This document shows positions 17,622 through 25,565 of a stretch of 64,000 bases of DNA, one piece after another. The stretch covers positions 38,397 through 102,396 of the forward strand of contig JBDUDK010000142.1 of assembly GCA_040002995.1 (NCBI GenBank). Reading direction: 5' to 3'. Within the stretch, counting starts at the first letter, position 1. The number at the start of each line of letters is the position of its first letter. A program made the position numbers and the translations under genes. The notes beneath the pieces are model-generated. The model searched no databases. It saw only the letters and a list, made by a program, of their open reading frames with translations, and had not been told where the DNA came from. The stretch comes from JBDUDK01 sp040002995 (lineage in GTDB: Bacteria > Actinomycetota > Acidimicrobiia > Acidimicrobiales > Ilumatobacteraceae).

Positions 17622-17822
17622 ATGAAGGTGCTCCTGCGCAACCCGCGTCGCGAACTCGAGATCGCCGGGCCGGTACGCGTGCACGCGCTTCTCGACCGCC
17701 TCGAGTTGCACCGCGAATCGGTGCTCGTGATCCGAGACGGCACGCTCGTGCCGGGCGACGCGCTCCTCGACGATGCCGATCTCGTCGAAATCCGACCCGT
17801 GATCTCTGGCGGCTGCGCATGA
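17622..17822 (+). CDS. ttuB: TtuB/MoaD/ThiS-like sulfur carrier protein ending GGCA
   Basis: 66-residue beta-grasp protein. Ubiquitin-like sulfur carriers are thiocarboxylated on a C-terminal Gly-Gly and donate sulfur; TtuB serves tRNA thiolation. Pattern seen: MKVLLRNPRRELEI, then VLVIRDGTLVPGDALLDDADLVEI and RPVISGG. The chain does not end at GG: two more residues, Cys-Ala, follow before the stop. The stop overlaps the ttuA start as ATGA, so the two are surely coupled. A protease could trim CA, as known for some carriers, or the gene may work differently. The partner assignment rests on the adjacent ttuA. Confidence 0.8.
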   Translation: MKVLLRNPRRELEIAGPVRVHALLDRLELHRESVLVIRDGTLVPGDALLDDADLVEIRPVISGGCA

Positions 17823-18766
17823 AATGTCGGGTGTGTCGGGGCCCTGCGGTGATCGACCTTCCCCGGCACAATGCCAACTTTTGTGGCGACCACCTCGTCG
17901 AGTTGTGCCGGCGCCAGGTGGCCAAGGCAATCAGCGACTTTTCGATGATCGCTTCGGGCGAGAAGGTTCTCGTTGCGGTGTCGGGCGGCAAGGACTCGCT
18001 GGCGCTGTGGGATCTTCTGCTCGACCTCGGATACGACGCCGACGGTCTGTACCTCGGACTCGGCATCGGTGACTACAGCCCGCAGAGCCACGCGTATGCG
18101 CTCGAGTTCGCCACTCGACGGGGCGCGACGCTCGTGGTGGTCGATCTGCCCGGAGATTTGGGTTTCGACGTACCGACAGCGGCTGCGGCTACCGGTCGCG
18201 TTCCCTGCTCGGCCTGCGGTCTGTCGAAGCGCCATCTTTTCGACCAAGCGGCGCGCGACGGCGGCTACGACGTGCTCGCCACCGGACACAACCTCGATGA
18301 CGAAGCCGCGGTTCTGCTCGGCAACACGCTCACCTGGAACACGGAGTATCTCGGCCGCCAGGTTCCGGTGCTGCCCGAGCGCCACGGTTTTGCCCGCAAG
18401 GTGAAGCCGCTCGTTCGCCTCGCCGAGCGCGAGACCGCCGCGTACTGCGTCGTGCGGGGCATCGACTACATCGTTGACGAGTGCCCGATGGCTGCCGGTA
18501 ACCGGCACCTGCAGTACAAGGCCAGCCTCAATGCTATAGAGGCCCGATCGCCCGGCACCAAAGCCGCGTTCTATCACGGCTTCTTGGATCGTGGAGTCGA
18601 GTACTTCCGCCCAGGCATCGCGTCGGAGAGCGACGAGGGCCTGAACAGATGCGAGCGCTGCGGGTCGGCGACCACGAGCGAGGTGTGCGCGTTCTGTGTT
18701 TTGGTCGAACGTTCGGCCGCGCACGCCCCGGTGGCCGTGGCACCCCCACGACGGCGCCGGAGATGA
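17819..18766 (+). CDS. ttuA: TtuA-type tRNA 2-thiouridine (position 54) synthetase
   Basis: 315-residue PP-loop ATPase of the TtuA/TIGR00269 family that thiolates ribothymidine 54 in the tRNA T-loop, using a thiocarboxylated carrier. Seen: N-terminal zinc finger ligands Cys3, Cys6, Cys22, His25; PP-loop SGGKDS (55-60); Cys130 and Cys133 in VPCSACG and Cys222 in DECPMA, the three ligands of the 4Fe-4S cluster in Thermus TtuA; a C-terminal second zinc finger (CERCGS with CAFC, about 278-293). It starts in the ttuB stop and its own stop overlaps trmI (ATGA). Assignment is strong from the conserved cysteines. Confidence 0.92.
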   Translation: MKCRVCRGPAVIDLPRHNANFCGDHLVELCRRQVAKAISDFSMIASGEKVLVAVSGGKDSLALWDLLLDLGYDADGLYLGLGIGDYSPQSHAYALEFATRRGATLVVVDLPGDLGFDVPTAAAATGRVPCSACGLSKRHLFDQAARDGGYDVLATGHNLDDEAAVLLGNTLTWNTEYLGRQVPVLPERHGFARKVKPLVRLAERETAAYCVVRGIDYIVDECPMAAGNRHLQYKASLNAIEARSPGTKAAFYHGFLDRGVEYFRPGIASESDEGLNRCERCGSATTSEVCAFCVLVERSAAHAPVAVAPPRRRRR

Positions 18767-19542
18767 GCCGCATCTTCGCGGCCGGTGACAAGACCGTCCT
18801 CGTCGACCCGAGGGGTCGTCGGTATCTCATCACGCTGAAAGCAGGAGGGGAGTTCCACTCGCACGCTGGTGTGCTCCCGCACGACGATCTCATCGGGCAG
18901 GCCGAGGGGGTACGGGGCAAAGCCACGAAGGGCACGCTCTACGTCGCGCTCCGGCCGACTCTGATCGACTTCGTCCTCAAAATGCCCCGAGGGGCGCAGG
19001 TCATCTATCCGAAGGATCTCGCGCCGATGCTGATGCTGGCCGACATCTTCCCCGGGGCGCGGGTGCTGGAGTCCGGCGTGGGCTCCGGCGCGCTCTCGAT
19101 GACGATGCTGCGGGCCGGCGCGGTGATCACCGGCTACGAACTCCGCGACGACTTCGCGAACCGCGCCAAAGCCAACGTTGCAGAGTTCCTTGGCGGTGAC
19201 GCGCTCGAGCGCTACACCGTGGAGTTGCGCGACGCCTACGAGGGCCTCGACACGCCCGCGGAGCCCTACGACCGGGTGTTGCTCGACCTTCCGGAGCCCT
19301 GGCGCGTCGTGCCACTCCTCGGCGACGTCATTGCCGCGGGCGGAGTGATGGTCGCGTACACGCCTCAGATCACCCAGGCCGTCCAGGTGCGACAAGCGCT
19401 CGAGCGCGGACCGTGGATCGACGCGTCGACCATCGAGGTCTTGCACAGGGGCTGGCACATCGAGGGCCAGAGCGTGCGTCCCGACCATCGGATGGTCGCC
19501 CACACCGGCTTTCTCACCAGCGCCCGCTCCCTCGGCACCTGA
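18763..19542 (+). CDS. trmI: tRNA (adenine-58-N1)-methyltransferase TrmI
   Basis: 259-residue SAM-dependent enzyme that makes m1A58 in the tRNA T-loop. Seen: the N-terminal small beta domain (GDKTVLVDPRGRRYLITL), GQAEGVRG, the region YPKDLAPMLMLADIFPG, the SAM motif VLESGVGSGALSM, the acidic GYELRDDF and the catalytic LLDLPEPW. ATG 18763 (MSRIFAAGDK) overlaps the ttuA stop; a frame open to 18649 lies inside ttuA. In many Actinobacteria trmI precedes the proteasome locus, as here. Confidence 0.95.
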   Translation: MSRIFAAGDKTVLVDPRGRRYLITLKAGGEFHSHAGVLPHDDLIGQAEGVRGKATKGTLYVALRPTLIDFVLKMPRGAQVIYPKDLAPMLMLADIFPGARVLESGVGSGALSMTMLRAGAVITGYELRDDFANRAKANVAEFLGGDALERYTVELRDAYEGLDTPAEPYDRVLLDLPEPWRVVPLLGDVIAAGGVMVAYTPQITQAVQVRQALERGPWIDASTIEVLHRGWHIEGQSVRPDHRMVAHTGFLTSARSLGT

Positions 19543-19568
19543 CCCGCCACCGCCCCGGGAAAACAAAA

Positions 19569-19670
19569 CCTCGAAACGTGCCCGAGAGGACACGAAGTCT
19601 CGAAACCTCGGGCAGCGCCGGAGAGGTTTCGAGGTTGCGTGACTTCAGAGGTCACCAACCCTCGAAACGT
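19569..19670. repeat. Four CTCGAAAC motifs including an 11-bp hairpin, between convergent genes
   Basis: The core CTCGAAAC occurs at 19570, 19599 and 19661, and inverted as GTTTCGAG at 19626-19633. CTCGAAACCTC (19599-19609) and GAGGTTTCGAG (19623-19633) form a perfect 11-bp stem with a 13-base loop. CCTCGAAACGT is repeated exactly at 19569-19579 and 19660-19670. It lies between the trmI stop and the ferredoxin terminator. There is no T-run on the plus strand, so it is not a classical terminator; it may stop or stabilise the trmI message or be a dispersed palindromic element. Confidence 0.7.
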
Positions 19671-19690
19671 CGGGGGACGGCGCGCCGCGC

Positions 19691-19725
19691 CAAAAAGGCA
19701 GAAGGCCCGGTCCGAAACCCGGGCC
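19691..19725 (-). terminator. Rho-independent terminator of the ferredoxin gene
   Basis: Read on the minus strand, GGCCCGG (19725-19719) pairs with CCGGGCC (19710-19704) around a short GTTTCGGA-type loop, followed by TTCTGCCTTTTT. The stem plus T-run starts about 20 bases after the ferredoxin stop codon, a typical intrinsic terminator. Confidence 0.75.
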
Positions 19726-19744
19726 GTGTCGCCAAGAACGCGGA

Positions 19745-19993
19745 TTATTCGACCTCGATGAAAATGCATTCGCCCGGGCATTCCTCGGCGGCCTCGATGA
19801 CCGCGTCCAGCTGTCCGTCGGGGATGTTCGCCATGCCCTCGGCCCCTTGGGGGTTGCCGGTGGCGGTGGCGTAGATCTTGGGACCCTCCCGTACGTACGC
19901 CAGGCCGTCGTCGAGAAGGGTGAAGACATCAGGGGCGATCTCCTCGCAGAGACCGTCGCCGGTGCAGAGATCCTGATCGATCCAGACCTTCAT
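19745..19993 (-). CDS. Small [3Fe-4S]-type ferredoxin
   Basis: 82-residue electron carrier. The cluster motif is CTGDGLC (Cys10 to Cys16, with Asp at the second-cysteine position) and ECPGEC near residue 72. Asp replacing the second cysteine of the usual CxxCxxC is typical of 3Fe-4S or interconvertible clusters that serve cytochrome P450s and related oxygenases. A middle segment (GPKIYATATGNPQG) is longer than in minimal ferredoxins. It lies antisense between trmI and arc with its own terminator. Confidence 0.88.
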   Translation of the reverse strand: MKVWIDQDLCTGDGLCEEIAPDVFTLLDDGLAYVREGPKIYATATGNPQGAEGMANIPDGQLDAVIEAAEECPGECIFIEVE

Positions 19994-20170
19994 GCCAGGG
20001 GGCCCTTCCTTGTGTCTACGGCCGATTGCCGCTGACTCCGATGCCGGCCAACGGGCCGGACACCAGAAGCAATCTACCCGGGAACAGACAACAAACTGAA
20101 GCAGTTGAACAACCCGGTTCGCTCACTATCGCCGTGTAGCGTCCGACCATCGAAGCAGGGAGGTGGTCCT

Positions 20171-21919
20171 ATGAGCGAGAGCGATCGTCCGCCGGCGGAG
20201 CTTGACGAGCTGCGCCAGGAGGCCGCTGCCCTCGAGGAGGAAGTGCTGTCCCTTCGGCACAAACTGCAAGAGGCCCCGAAGCGCGTGCGCACGCTCGAGG
20301 AGCGTCTGCTCGAGAGCAAGGGTCAGCTCGCTCAGGCCGTCTCACAGAACGAAAAGCTTTCGTACATGCTTCGTGAGGCGCGCGAGCACATCGCTTCTCT
20401 TCGCGACGAGGTCGACAAGCTCACTCAACCACCCGCCGCCTACGGCGTGATGGTCGGTAAGAACGACGACGGCACGGTCGACGTGTTGGCGTCCGGCCGC
20501 AAGATGCGCGTCAACCTCCACCCTGAGATCGAACTCGAGGGTCTCGAGCGCGGGTCGGAGGTCGTTCTCAACGAGAGTTTCAACGTGGTGCTCGCGCGCC
20601 AGCCCGACGGCAGCGGCGAGGTCGTCACGATCAAAGAGGTCCTCGAGGACGGCGTCCGCGTGCTTGTCACCGGACGGGCCGACGAGGAGCGAGTCGCGGA
20701 GCTGGCCGATGCGCTCCGCGGGCTACGCCTTCGTTCAGGTGACACATTGCTCATGGACTCTCGCTCGGGGATGCTGCTCGAGAAGTTGCCCCGCCCCGAG
20801 GTCGAGGACCTCGTTCTGGAAGAGGTGCCCGACGTCAGCTACGACGACGTGGGCGGTCTCGACAACCAGATCGAGATGATCGCCGACGCGGTCGAATTGC
20901 CGTTCCTCCACCACGACCTGTTCGCCGAGCACCGCCTCCCGGCGCCGAAAGGCATCCTGCTCTACGGCCCTCCCGGCTGTGGCAAGACGCTCATCGCCAA
21001 GGCCGTCGCGAACTCGCTGGCCAAGAAGGTCGCCGAGTCCACAGGCGACACGAAGGCCAAGAGCTACTTCTTCAACATCAAGGGCCCGGAGCTGCTGAAC
21101 AAGTACGTCGGCGAAACGGAGCGCCAGATCCGCCTCGTGTTCCAACGGGCGCGTGAGAAGAGCGAGGAGGGCTGGCCGGTCATCGTCTTCTTCGACGAGA
21201 TGGACTCGATGTTCCGCACGCGCGGCACCGGTATCAGCTCGGACATGGAGTCCACGATCGTGCCTCAGCTTCTCGCCGAGATCGACGGCGTCGAGAGTCT
21301 CCGCAACGTCATCGTGATCGGCGCGTCGAACCGTGAAGATCTGATCGACCCGGCGATCCTTCGCCCCGGTCGCCTCGACGTGAAGATCAAGATCGAGCGG
21401 CCCAACGCGGCGGCCGCCGGACAGATCTTCGGTCGCTACCTCACATCCGATCTTCCTCTTGCCGAGGACGAGATCGCGTCGTTGGGCGACGGCGACCGCG
21501 ACCGCACCGTGGCCGGCATGATCGAGCGCACCGTCGACGAGATGTACCGCACCGATGTCGCGAACCGATTTCTCGAAGTCACCTACCAAAGCGGCGAGAA
21601 GGAAATCCTCTACTACAAGGACTTCTCGTCGGGAGCGATGATCGAGAACATCGTCCGGCGGGCGAAGAAGCTCGCGATCAAACGATTGCTCCGAGGCGGG
21701 CCGAAAGGCATCCGCACCGACGATCTCCTTGCGTCGATCAAGCAGGAGTACAAGGAGCACGAAGACCTTCCCAACACCACCAACCCCGACGACTGGGCGA
21801 AGATCTCGGGCAAGAAGGGGGAGCGGATCGTGTTTATCCGCACCCTTGCGCACGAGGGCGACGCCGAGGCCGGAGGGGGCCGGGCCATCGAGCGGGTGGC
21901 AACCGGGCAGTACCTGTAG
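20171..21919 (+). CDS. arc: Proteasome-activating AAA+ ATPase ARC/Mpa
   Basis: Hexameric unfoldase that recognises pupylated proteins and feeds them to the 20S proteasome. In 582 residues: N-terminal coiled coil (about 10-85) that binds Pup, tandem OB domains (about 90-205), one AAA+ module with Walker A GPPGCGKT (266-273), Walker B VIVFFDE (about 337-343) and the arginine-finger region ILRPGRLDV, and the C-terminal GQYL whose penultimate Tyr docks into the proteasome alpha ring. ATG 20171 follows GGGAGGTGG. It is the first gene of arc-dop-pup-prcB-prcA. Confidence 0.97.
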   Translation: MSESDRPPAELDELRQEAAALEEEVLSLRHKLQEAPKRVRTLEERLLESKGQLAQAVSQNEKLSYMLREAREHIASLRDEVDKLTQPPAAYGVMVGKNDDGTVDVLASGRKMRVNLHPEIELEGLERGSEVVLNESFNVVLARQPDGSGEVVTIKEVLEDGVRVLVTGRADEERVAELADALRGLRLRSGDTLLMDSRSGMLLEKLPRPEVEDLVLEEVPDVSYDDVGGLDNQIEMIADAVELPFLHHDLFAEHRLPAPKGILLYGPPGCGKTLIAKAVANSLAKKVAESTGDTKAKSYFFNIKGPELLNKYVGETERQIRLVFQRAREKSEEGWPVIVFFDEMDSMFRTRGTGISSDMESTIVPQLLAEIDGVESLRNVIVIGASNREDLIDPAILRPGRLDVKIKIERPNAAAAGQIFGRYLTSDLPLAEDEIASLGDGDRDRTVAGMIERTVDEMYRTDVANRFLEVTYQSGEKEILYYKDFSSGAMIENIVRRAKKLAIKRLLRGGPKGIRTDDLLASIKQEYKEHEDLPNTTNPDDWAKISGKKGERIVFIRTLAHEGDAEAGGGRAIERVATGQYL

Positions 21920-21928
21920 GGTCGGCTT

Positions 21929-23416
21929 ATGGCGATCCGAAAGGTGGTCGGCATCGAGACCGAGTACGGCATAGTCCTACGCGGTACGCCCGACGCCAAT
22001 CCGATTGCCGCATCATCGATGCTCATCAATGCCTACGTGAGCGCGTTTCATCGCCGGGTGGGCTGGGATTTCGACGACGAGCATCCTGGCACCGACGCTC
22101 GGGGCTGGCTGCCCGACGACGCGTTCCCTCCGGAGGTCGAGACGCACCTCGTGAACGCGGTGCTCACCAACGGGGCGCGCTATTACGTCGACCATGCCCA
22201 CCCCGAGATCTCCACGCCAGAGTGCGTCGACGCCAGGGAGATCGTGCGGTTCGACCGGGCCGCCGAGGTGATCGTGCAGCGGTCGATGGAGCGCGCCGCC
22301 GCCACGCTGACCCCGGGCGCAGAGCTCGTCGCCTATAAGAACAACTCCGACGGCAAGGGCAACAGCTACGGCTGTCACGAGAACTATCTCGTCGACCGGG
22401 CGGTGCCGTTCGGGCGTCTCGTCGCGCAGATCACGCCTCACTTCGTGACGCGGCAGATCTACTGCGGGTCGGGCAAGGTCGGCTGTGAGCTGCCCGGCAT
22501 CGGGGCCGGCGACGTCCCCTTCCAGATCAGCCAGCGCGCCGACTTCTTCGAAGAAGAGGTCGGACTCGAGACCACGCTCAAGCGCCCGATCGTCAACACG
22601 CGCGACGAGCCGCACGCCGATCAAACCAAGTACCGCCGTCTCCACGTGATCGTGGGCGACGCCAACTTGTCGGAGATCTCCACCTTCCTGAAGGTGGGCA
22701 CAACGGCCATGGTGTTGTCGATGATCGAAGACGGGGTCGCCCCCGACGATCTCACCCTCGCCAAGCCGGTGCTCGCGATCAAGGACGTGTCGTGGGACGT
22801 CAGCCTCCAGAAGCTCCTACCGCTCAAGGACGGACGCAAACTCCGTGCCCTCGACATGCAGTGGCAGCTCTTCGAGAAGGCCGAGAAATGGGCTCAGGAG
22901 CGGGGCATGGCCTCCGTGGGCGAAGAAGTCGGCGCCGAGGTGCTCCAGCGCTGGGAACGGGTTCTGACGGCACTCGAGGTCGATCCGATGAGCCTCTCGA
23001 AGCAGCTCGACTGGGTGGCCAAGTACCGGCTGGTCCTCGGCTTCCAGGATCGTCACGGCCTGACCTGGGGCGATGCCCGTCTCCGGGCGATCGATTTGCA
23101 GTACCACGACATGCGTCCGGAACGGTCGCTCTTTGCCAGGGTGGGAATGGAAACCCTGATCAGTGACGACGACGTCGAGTCGGCCACCACAGAGCCCCCG
23201 ACCACGACTCGTGCGTACTTTCGCGGCCGCTGCCTGGCCAAATGGCCCGACGACATCGTGGCCGCCAACTGGGATTCGATGGTTTTCGATATCGGTAGGG
23301 ATCCACTCCGGCGTGTTCCAATGATGGAACCATTGCGCGGCACAGCCGATCTCGTGGGTAGCTTGATCGATGAGTGCGCCACAGCGGCCGAGCTTCTCGA
23401 CCGACTGGGTTCGTGA
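21929..23416 (+). CDS. dop: Pup deamidase/depupylase Dop
   Basis: Converts the C-terminal Gln of Pup to Glu and removes Pup from substrates. 495 residues of the carboxylate-amine ligase-like fold: MAIRKVVGIETEYGI at the start, the Dop-specific insertion before residue 85, the nucleophile/acid region YYVDHAHPEISTPEC (Asp88), KNNSDGKGNSYGCHENYL and INTRDEPHAD-type motifs. The deamidase insertion distinguishes it from PafA at 25566. It starts 9 bases after arc. The Pup gene that follows ends in GGQ, which requires this enzyme. Confidence 0.96.
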   Translation: MAIRKVVGIETEYGIVLRGTPDANPIAASSMLINAYVSAFHRRVGWDFDDEHPGTDARGWLPDDAFPPEVETHLVNAVLTNGARYYVDHAHPEISTPECVDAREIVRFDRAAEVIVQRSMERAAATLTPGAELVAYKNNSDGKGNSYGCHENYLVDRAVPFGRLVAQITPHFVTRQIYCGSGKVGCELPGIGAGDVPFQISQRADFFEEEVGLETTLKRPIVNTRDEPHADQTKYRRLHVIVGDANLSEISTFLKVGTTAMVLSMIEDGVAPDDLTLAKPVLAIKDVSWDVSLQKLLPLKDGRKLRALDMQWQLFEKAEKWAQERGMASVGEEVGAEVLQRWERVLTALEVDPMSLSKQLDWVAKYRLVLGFQDRHGLTWGDARLRAIDLQYHDMRPERSLFARVGMETLISDDDVESATTEPPTTTRAYFRGRCLAKWPDDIVAANWDSMVFDIGRDPLRRVPMMEPLRGTADLVGSLIDECATAAELLDRLGS

Positions 23417-23424
23417 GGAGAGCT

Positions 23425-23622
23425 ATGGCCGAGCGCCAGCAAAAACAAAAGCCCGCCCCCCAGAAAACCGAAGAGGTAGAGGTCGAAGAGCAGGCTCCTT
23501 CCACTGAGCGTGGAGAGAAGCTCAAGGCCGAACTCGATGATCTCCTCGATGAGATCGACGAGGTTCTCGACGCCAATGCTGAGGAGTTTGTACGTAGCTA
23601 CGTCCAAAAGGGTGGCCAGTAG
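23425..23622 (+). CDS. pup: Prokaryotic ubiquitin-like protein Pup
   Basis: 65-residue disordered tag that ends VQKGGQ; Dop turns the last Gln to Glu and PafA links it to lysines. The C-terminal half holds the ARC-binding helix (ELDDLLDEIDEVLDANAEEF) and the family-typical FVRSYVQKGG. The N-terminal half is charged and low complexity. ATG 23425 has GAGGAG a few bases upstream and lies 8 bases after dop. An in-frame GTG upstream lies inside dop and is rejected. Confidence 0.97.
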   Translation: MAERQQKQKPAPQKTEEVEVEEQAPSTERGEKLKAELDDLLDEIDEVLDANAEEFVRSYVQKGGQ

Positions 23623-23631
23623 GAGACAGCG

Positions 23632-24471
23632 GTGGCTCGGGCGGCCGACGCCCGTCCCGATAACCTCCCGCCACCTATGTCGATGCCGTTCTTCGCGCCG
23701 GGTCACGATCCCGGGCCCGACTTCCCCGCTCTGTTGCAGCGCGTCGGTCTTTCTCCGTACAGCAGCGCACGCGAGGGGAGCCACCCGTTGGGCGTGACGC
23801 AGGCCACCACGTGCGTCGCGGTCCGCTTCGCGGACGGTGTGGTGATGGCGGGCGACCGAAGGGCCACCTCAGGCAACCTCATCAGCCACAGGGAGATGGA
23901 GAAGGTGATGCCCGCCGATCGGTGGTCGGCGGTCGCCATCGCCGGTGCCGCGGGGCCGGCCATGGAGATGGTGAAGGTGTACCAACTCCAACTCGAGCAC
24001 TACGAGAAGGTCGAGGGCATCGCGCTGAGCCTCGACGGTAAGGCCAACCAGCTGTCGCAGATGATCCGCGCCAATCTGCCGGCGGCGATGCAGGGCCTGG
24101 TCGTCGTGCCGATCTTCGCCGGCTGGGATCACAAGCGCCGCATGGGCCGCCTGTTCGCCTTCGACGTTACGGGCGGGCGCTACGAGGAGCGCACACAGGT
24201 CGCCACGGGCTCGGGCAGCTTGCACGCGGGCACGGTTATCAAGATCGGCTACCGAGACGACATGAGCGCCGACGATGCGGTCGACCTCTGCCTGCGGGCC
24301 CTCTGGGAGGCGGCCGACGCCGACTCGGCCACGGGCGGTCCCGATCTCGTCAGACACATATTCCCGGTGGTGGCCATCATCGACGACACCGGATATCGCC
24401 GCCTCGAGGACGACGATCTCGAGCGACGCTTCCGGGCGATTGTCGAGCAGCTTGGAGGTGAGTCGCGATGA
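23632..24471 (+). CDS. prcB: 20S proteasome beta subunit PrcB
   Basis: N-terminal-nucleophile hydrolase forming the catalytic inner rings. 279 residues with a 58-residue propeptide. By alignment to known PrcB, the mature chain starts TTCVAVRF, with Thr59 as Thr1, Asp17 in AGDRR and Lys33 in HREMEK, and GSGSLHA holding the Ser129 region. The residue before Thr1 is Ala (GVTQA-TT), whereas PrcB proteins normally have Gly (HG-TT). GTG 23632 follows AGGAGACAGCG; ATG 23677 is a less supported alternative. Its stop overlaps prcA as ATGA. Confidence 0.96.
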   Translation: MARAADARPDNLPPPMSMPFFAPGHDPGPDFPALLQRVGLSPYSSAREGSHPLGVTQATTCVAVRFADGVVMAGDRRATSGNLISHREMEKVMPADRWSAVAIAGAAGPAMEMVKVYQLQLEHYEKVEGIALSLDGKANQLSQMIRANLPAAMQGLVVVPIFAGWDHKRRMGRLFAFDVTGGRYEERTQVATGSGSLHAGTVIKIGYRDDMSADDAVDLCLRALWEAADADSATGGPDLVRHIFPVVAIIDDTGYRRLEDDDLERRFRAIVEQLGGESR

Positions 24472-25145
24472 GCATGCCTTTCTACGCGCCGCCCGAGCAG
24501 GTGATGAAGGACCGTGCCGACTACGCGCGCAAGGGCATCGCCCGGGGTAGGAGCTTGTGCGCGGTCACCTTCCAGGACGGCATCGTCATCGTCGCCGAGA
24601 ATCCGTCGAACACGTTGCGCAAGGTCAGCGAGATCTACGACCGGATCGCGTTCGCGGGCGTGGGCAAGTACAATGAGTTTGACCAGCTGCGCGTGGCGGG
24701 TATCCGCGCCGCCGACATCAAGGGCTACCAGTACAGCCGAGACGATGTCGACGCCCGTAGCCTGGCGAACCAATACGCGCAGATTCTCGGTCAGATCTTC
24801 ACGCACGAGATGAAGCCCATGGAGGTCGAGATTCTGGTGGCCGAGGTCGGCGTGATCGCGGGCACAGACCAGCTGTTCCACATCCTCTACGACGGCACCG
24901 TGATGGACGAGCAACGCTTCACCGTGTTGGGAGGCGATTCCGACACGATCGTCGGTCGGCTGTCGGAGCGATGGGCCGAAGACCTCGAACTCGCCGGCGC
25001 GGTGGCGCTCGCCACCCACTCGCTCGCGGGCCCCGAGCGCACGCTCACCGCGGAAGATCTCGAGGTTGCCGTGCTCAGCCGCTCGAACGGCCGCCGGGCA
25101 TTCCGACGCCTCGACGACGACGCGGTGGCGATCCTGCTGGCCTGA
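24468..25145 (+). CDS. prcA: 20S proteasome alpha subunit PrcA
   Basis: Forms the outer gating rings that bind ARC. 225 residues beginning MSMPFYAPPEQVMKDR, DYARKGIARGRSL, then FAGVGKYNEFDQLR and LGGDSDTIVGRL, all typical of bacterial alpha subunits; no N-terminal Thr is expected. It is coupled to prcB through ATGA. Its first residues MSMPFYAP resemble MSMPFFAP inside the PrcB propeptide. Confidence 0.96.
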   Translation: MSMPFYAPPEQVMKDRADYARKGIARGRSLCAVTFQDGIVIVAENPSNTLRKVSEIYDRIAFAGVGKYNEFDQLRVAGIRAADIKGYQYSRDDVDARSLANQYAQILGQIFTHEMKPMEVEILVAEVGVIAGTDQLFHILYDGTVMDEQRFTVLGGDSDTIVGRLSERWAEDLELAGAVALATHSLAGPERTLTAEDLEVAVLSRSNGRRAFRRLDDDAVAILLA

Positions 25146-25150
25146 CGGGC

Positions 25151-25498
25151 CTAGCGGAGCGTGAACAGCCGTCCAAACGTGACCATCATCATGACGGCCA
25201 GACTGGCGACCAGCACCCAGCGAGCGGTCGACTGAAGACGCGTGGATGCCGGCCGCGGCTCCTGGAATGCCGACTCGACCTCCGACTCCAGCAACACCTG
25301 CCGGGCGAACGAGAGATCCTGCTCAGCGACGAATACGTGCACGGGGCCGATGGGATAGGGCCCGTCGACCCCGCCGCGCAGCTCCCAGAGAATCCCTTCG
25401 ACGCCGAGCCGGGCCGCGATGACCTTGGCTTCGAATCCCGTGCTGACGGTGATGAGCCGGACCATACGCACCGCCTTTGCCGGGTCGTTGGCGTGCAT
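25151..25498 (-). CDS. DUF2007-type putative signal-transducing protein with C-terminal membrane helix
   Basis: 115-residue protein with an N-terminal DUF2007-like ferredoxin-fold segment (MVRLITVSTGFEAKVIAARL, then GPVHVFVAEQDLSFARQVL) and one C-terminal membrane helix (RWVLVASLAVMMMVTFG). DUF2007 proteins are thought to be small regulators; the function is unproven. It lies antisense between prcA and pafA, 5 bases from the prcA stop. The start is ATG 25498 or the internal ATG just before VRLIT. Confidence 0.75.
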   Translation of the reverse strand: MHANDPAKAVRMVRLITVSTGFEAKVIAARLGVEGILWELRGGVDGPYPIGPVHVFVAEQDLSFARQVLLESEVESAFQEPRPASTRLQSTARWVLVASLAVMMMVTFGRLFTLR

Positions 25499-25565
25499 CG
25501 GCCCCGAAGGCTACTAAGTGCCGGGGTACTCCCCTTTGGTGCCAGTCACCGATACCCTCGCCCCT

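Noticed and set aside
17096..18724. A 542-residue minus-strand open frame opposite ttuA and the small membrane genes
   Set aside because: Plus-strand genes here have clear motifs and ATGA overlaps; the minus frame has no recognisable domain.
19569..19670. Possible CRISPR array from the CTCGAAAC repeats
   Set aside because: Repeats are only 8-11 bases, spacing is irregular, one copy is inverted, and no cas gene is near.
20105..20142. Promoter TTGAAC with CACTAT upstream of arc
   Set aside because: Spacing to any -10-like hexamer is off (13 or 16 bases with poor matches), so I did not list it as a feature.
23677..24490. Matching MSMPFFAP in the PrcB propeptide and MSMPFYAP at the PrcA start, taken as a duplication
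   Set aside because: The DNA differs at most wobble positions and the match is eight residues; the PrcA start is normal for the family. Coincidence or a weak common motif.
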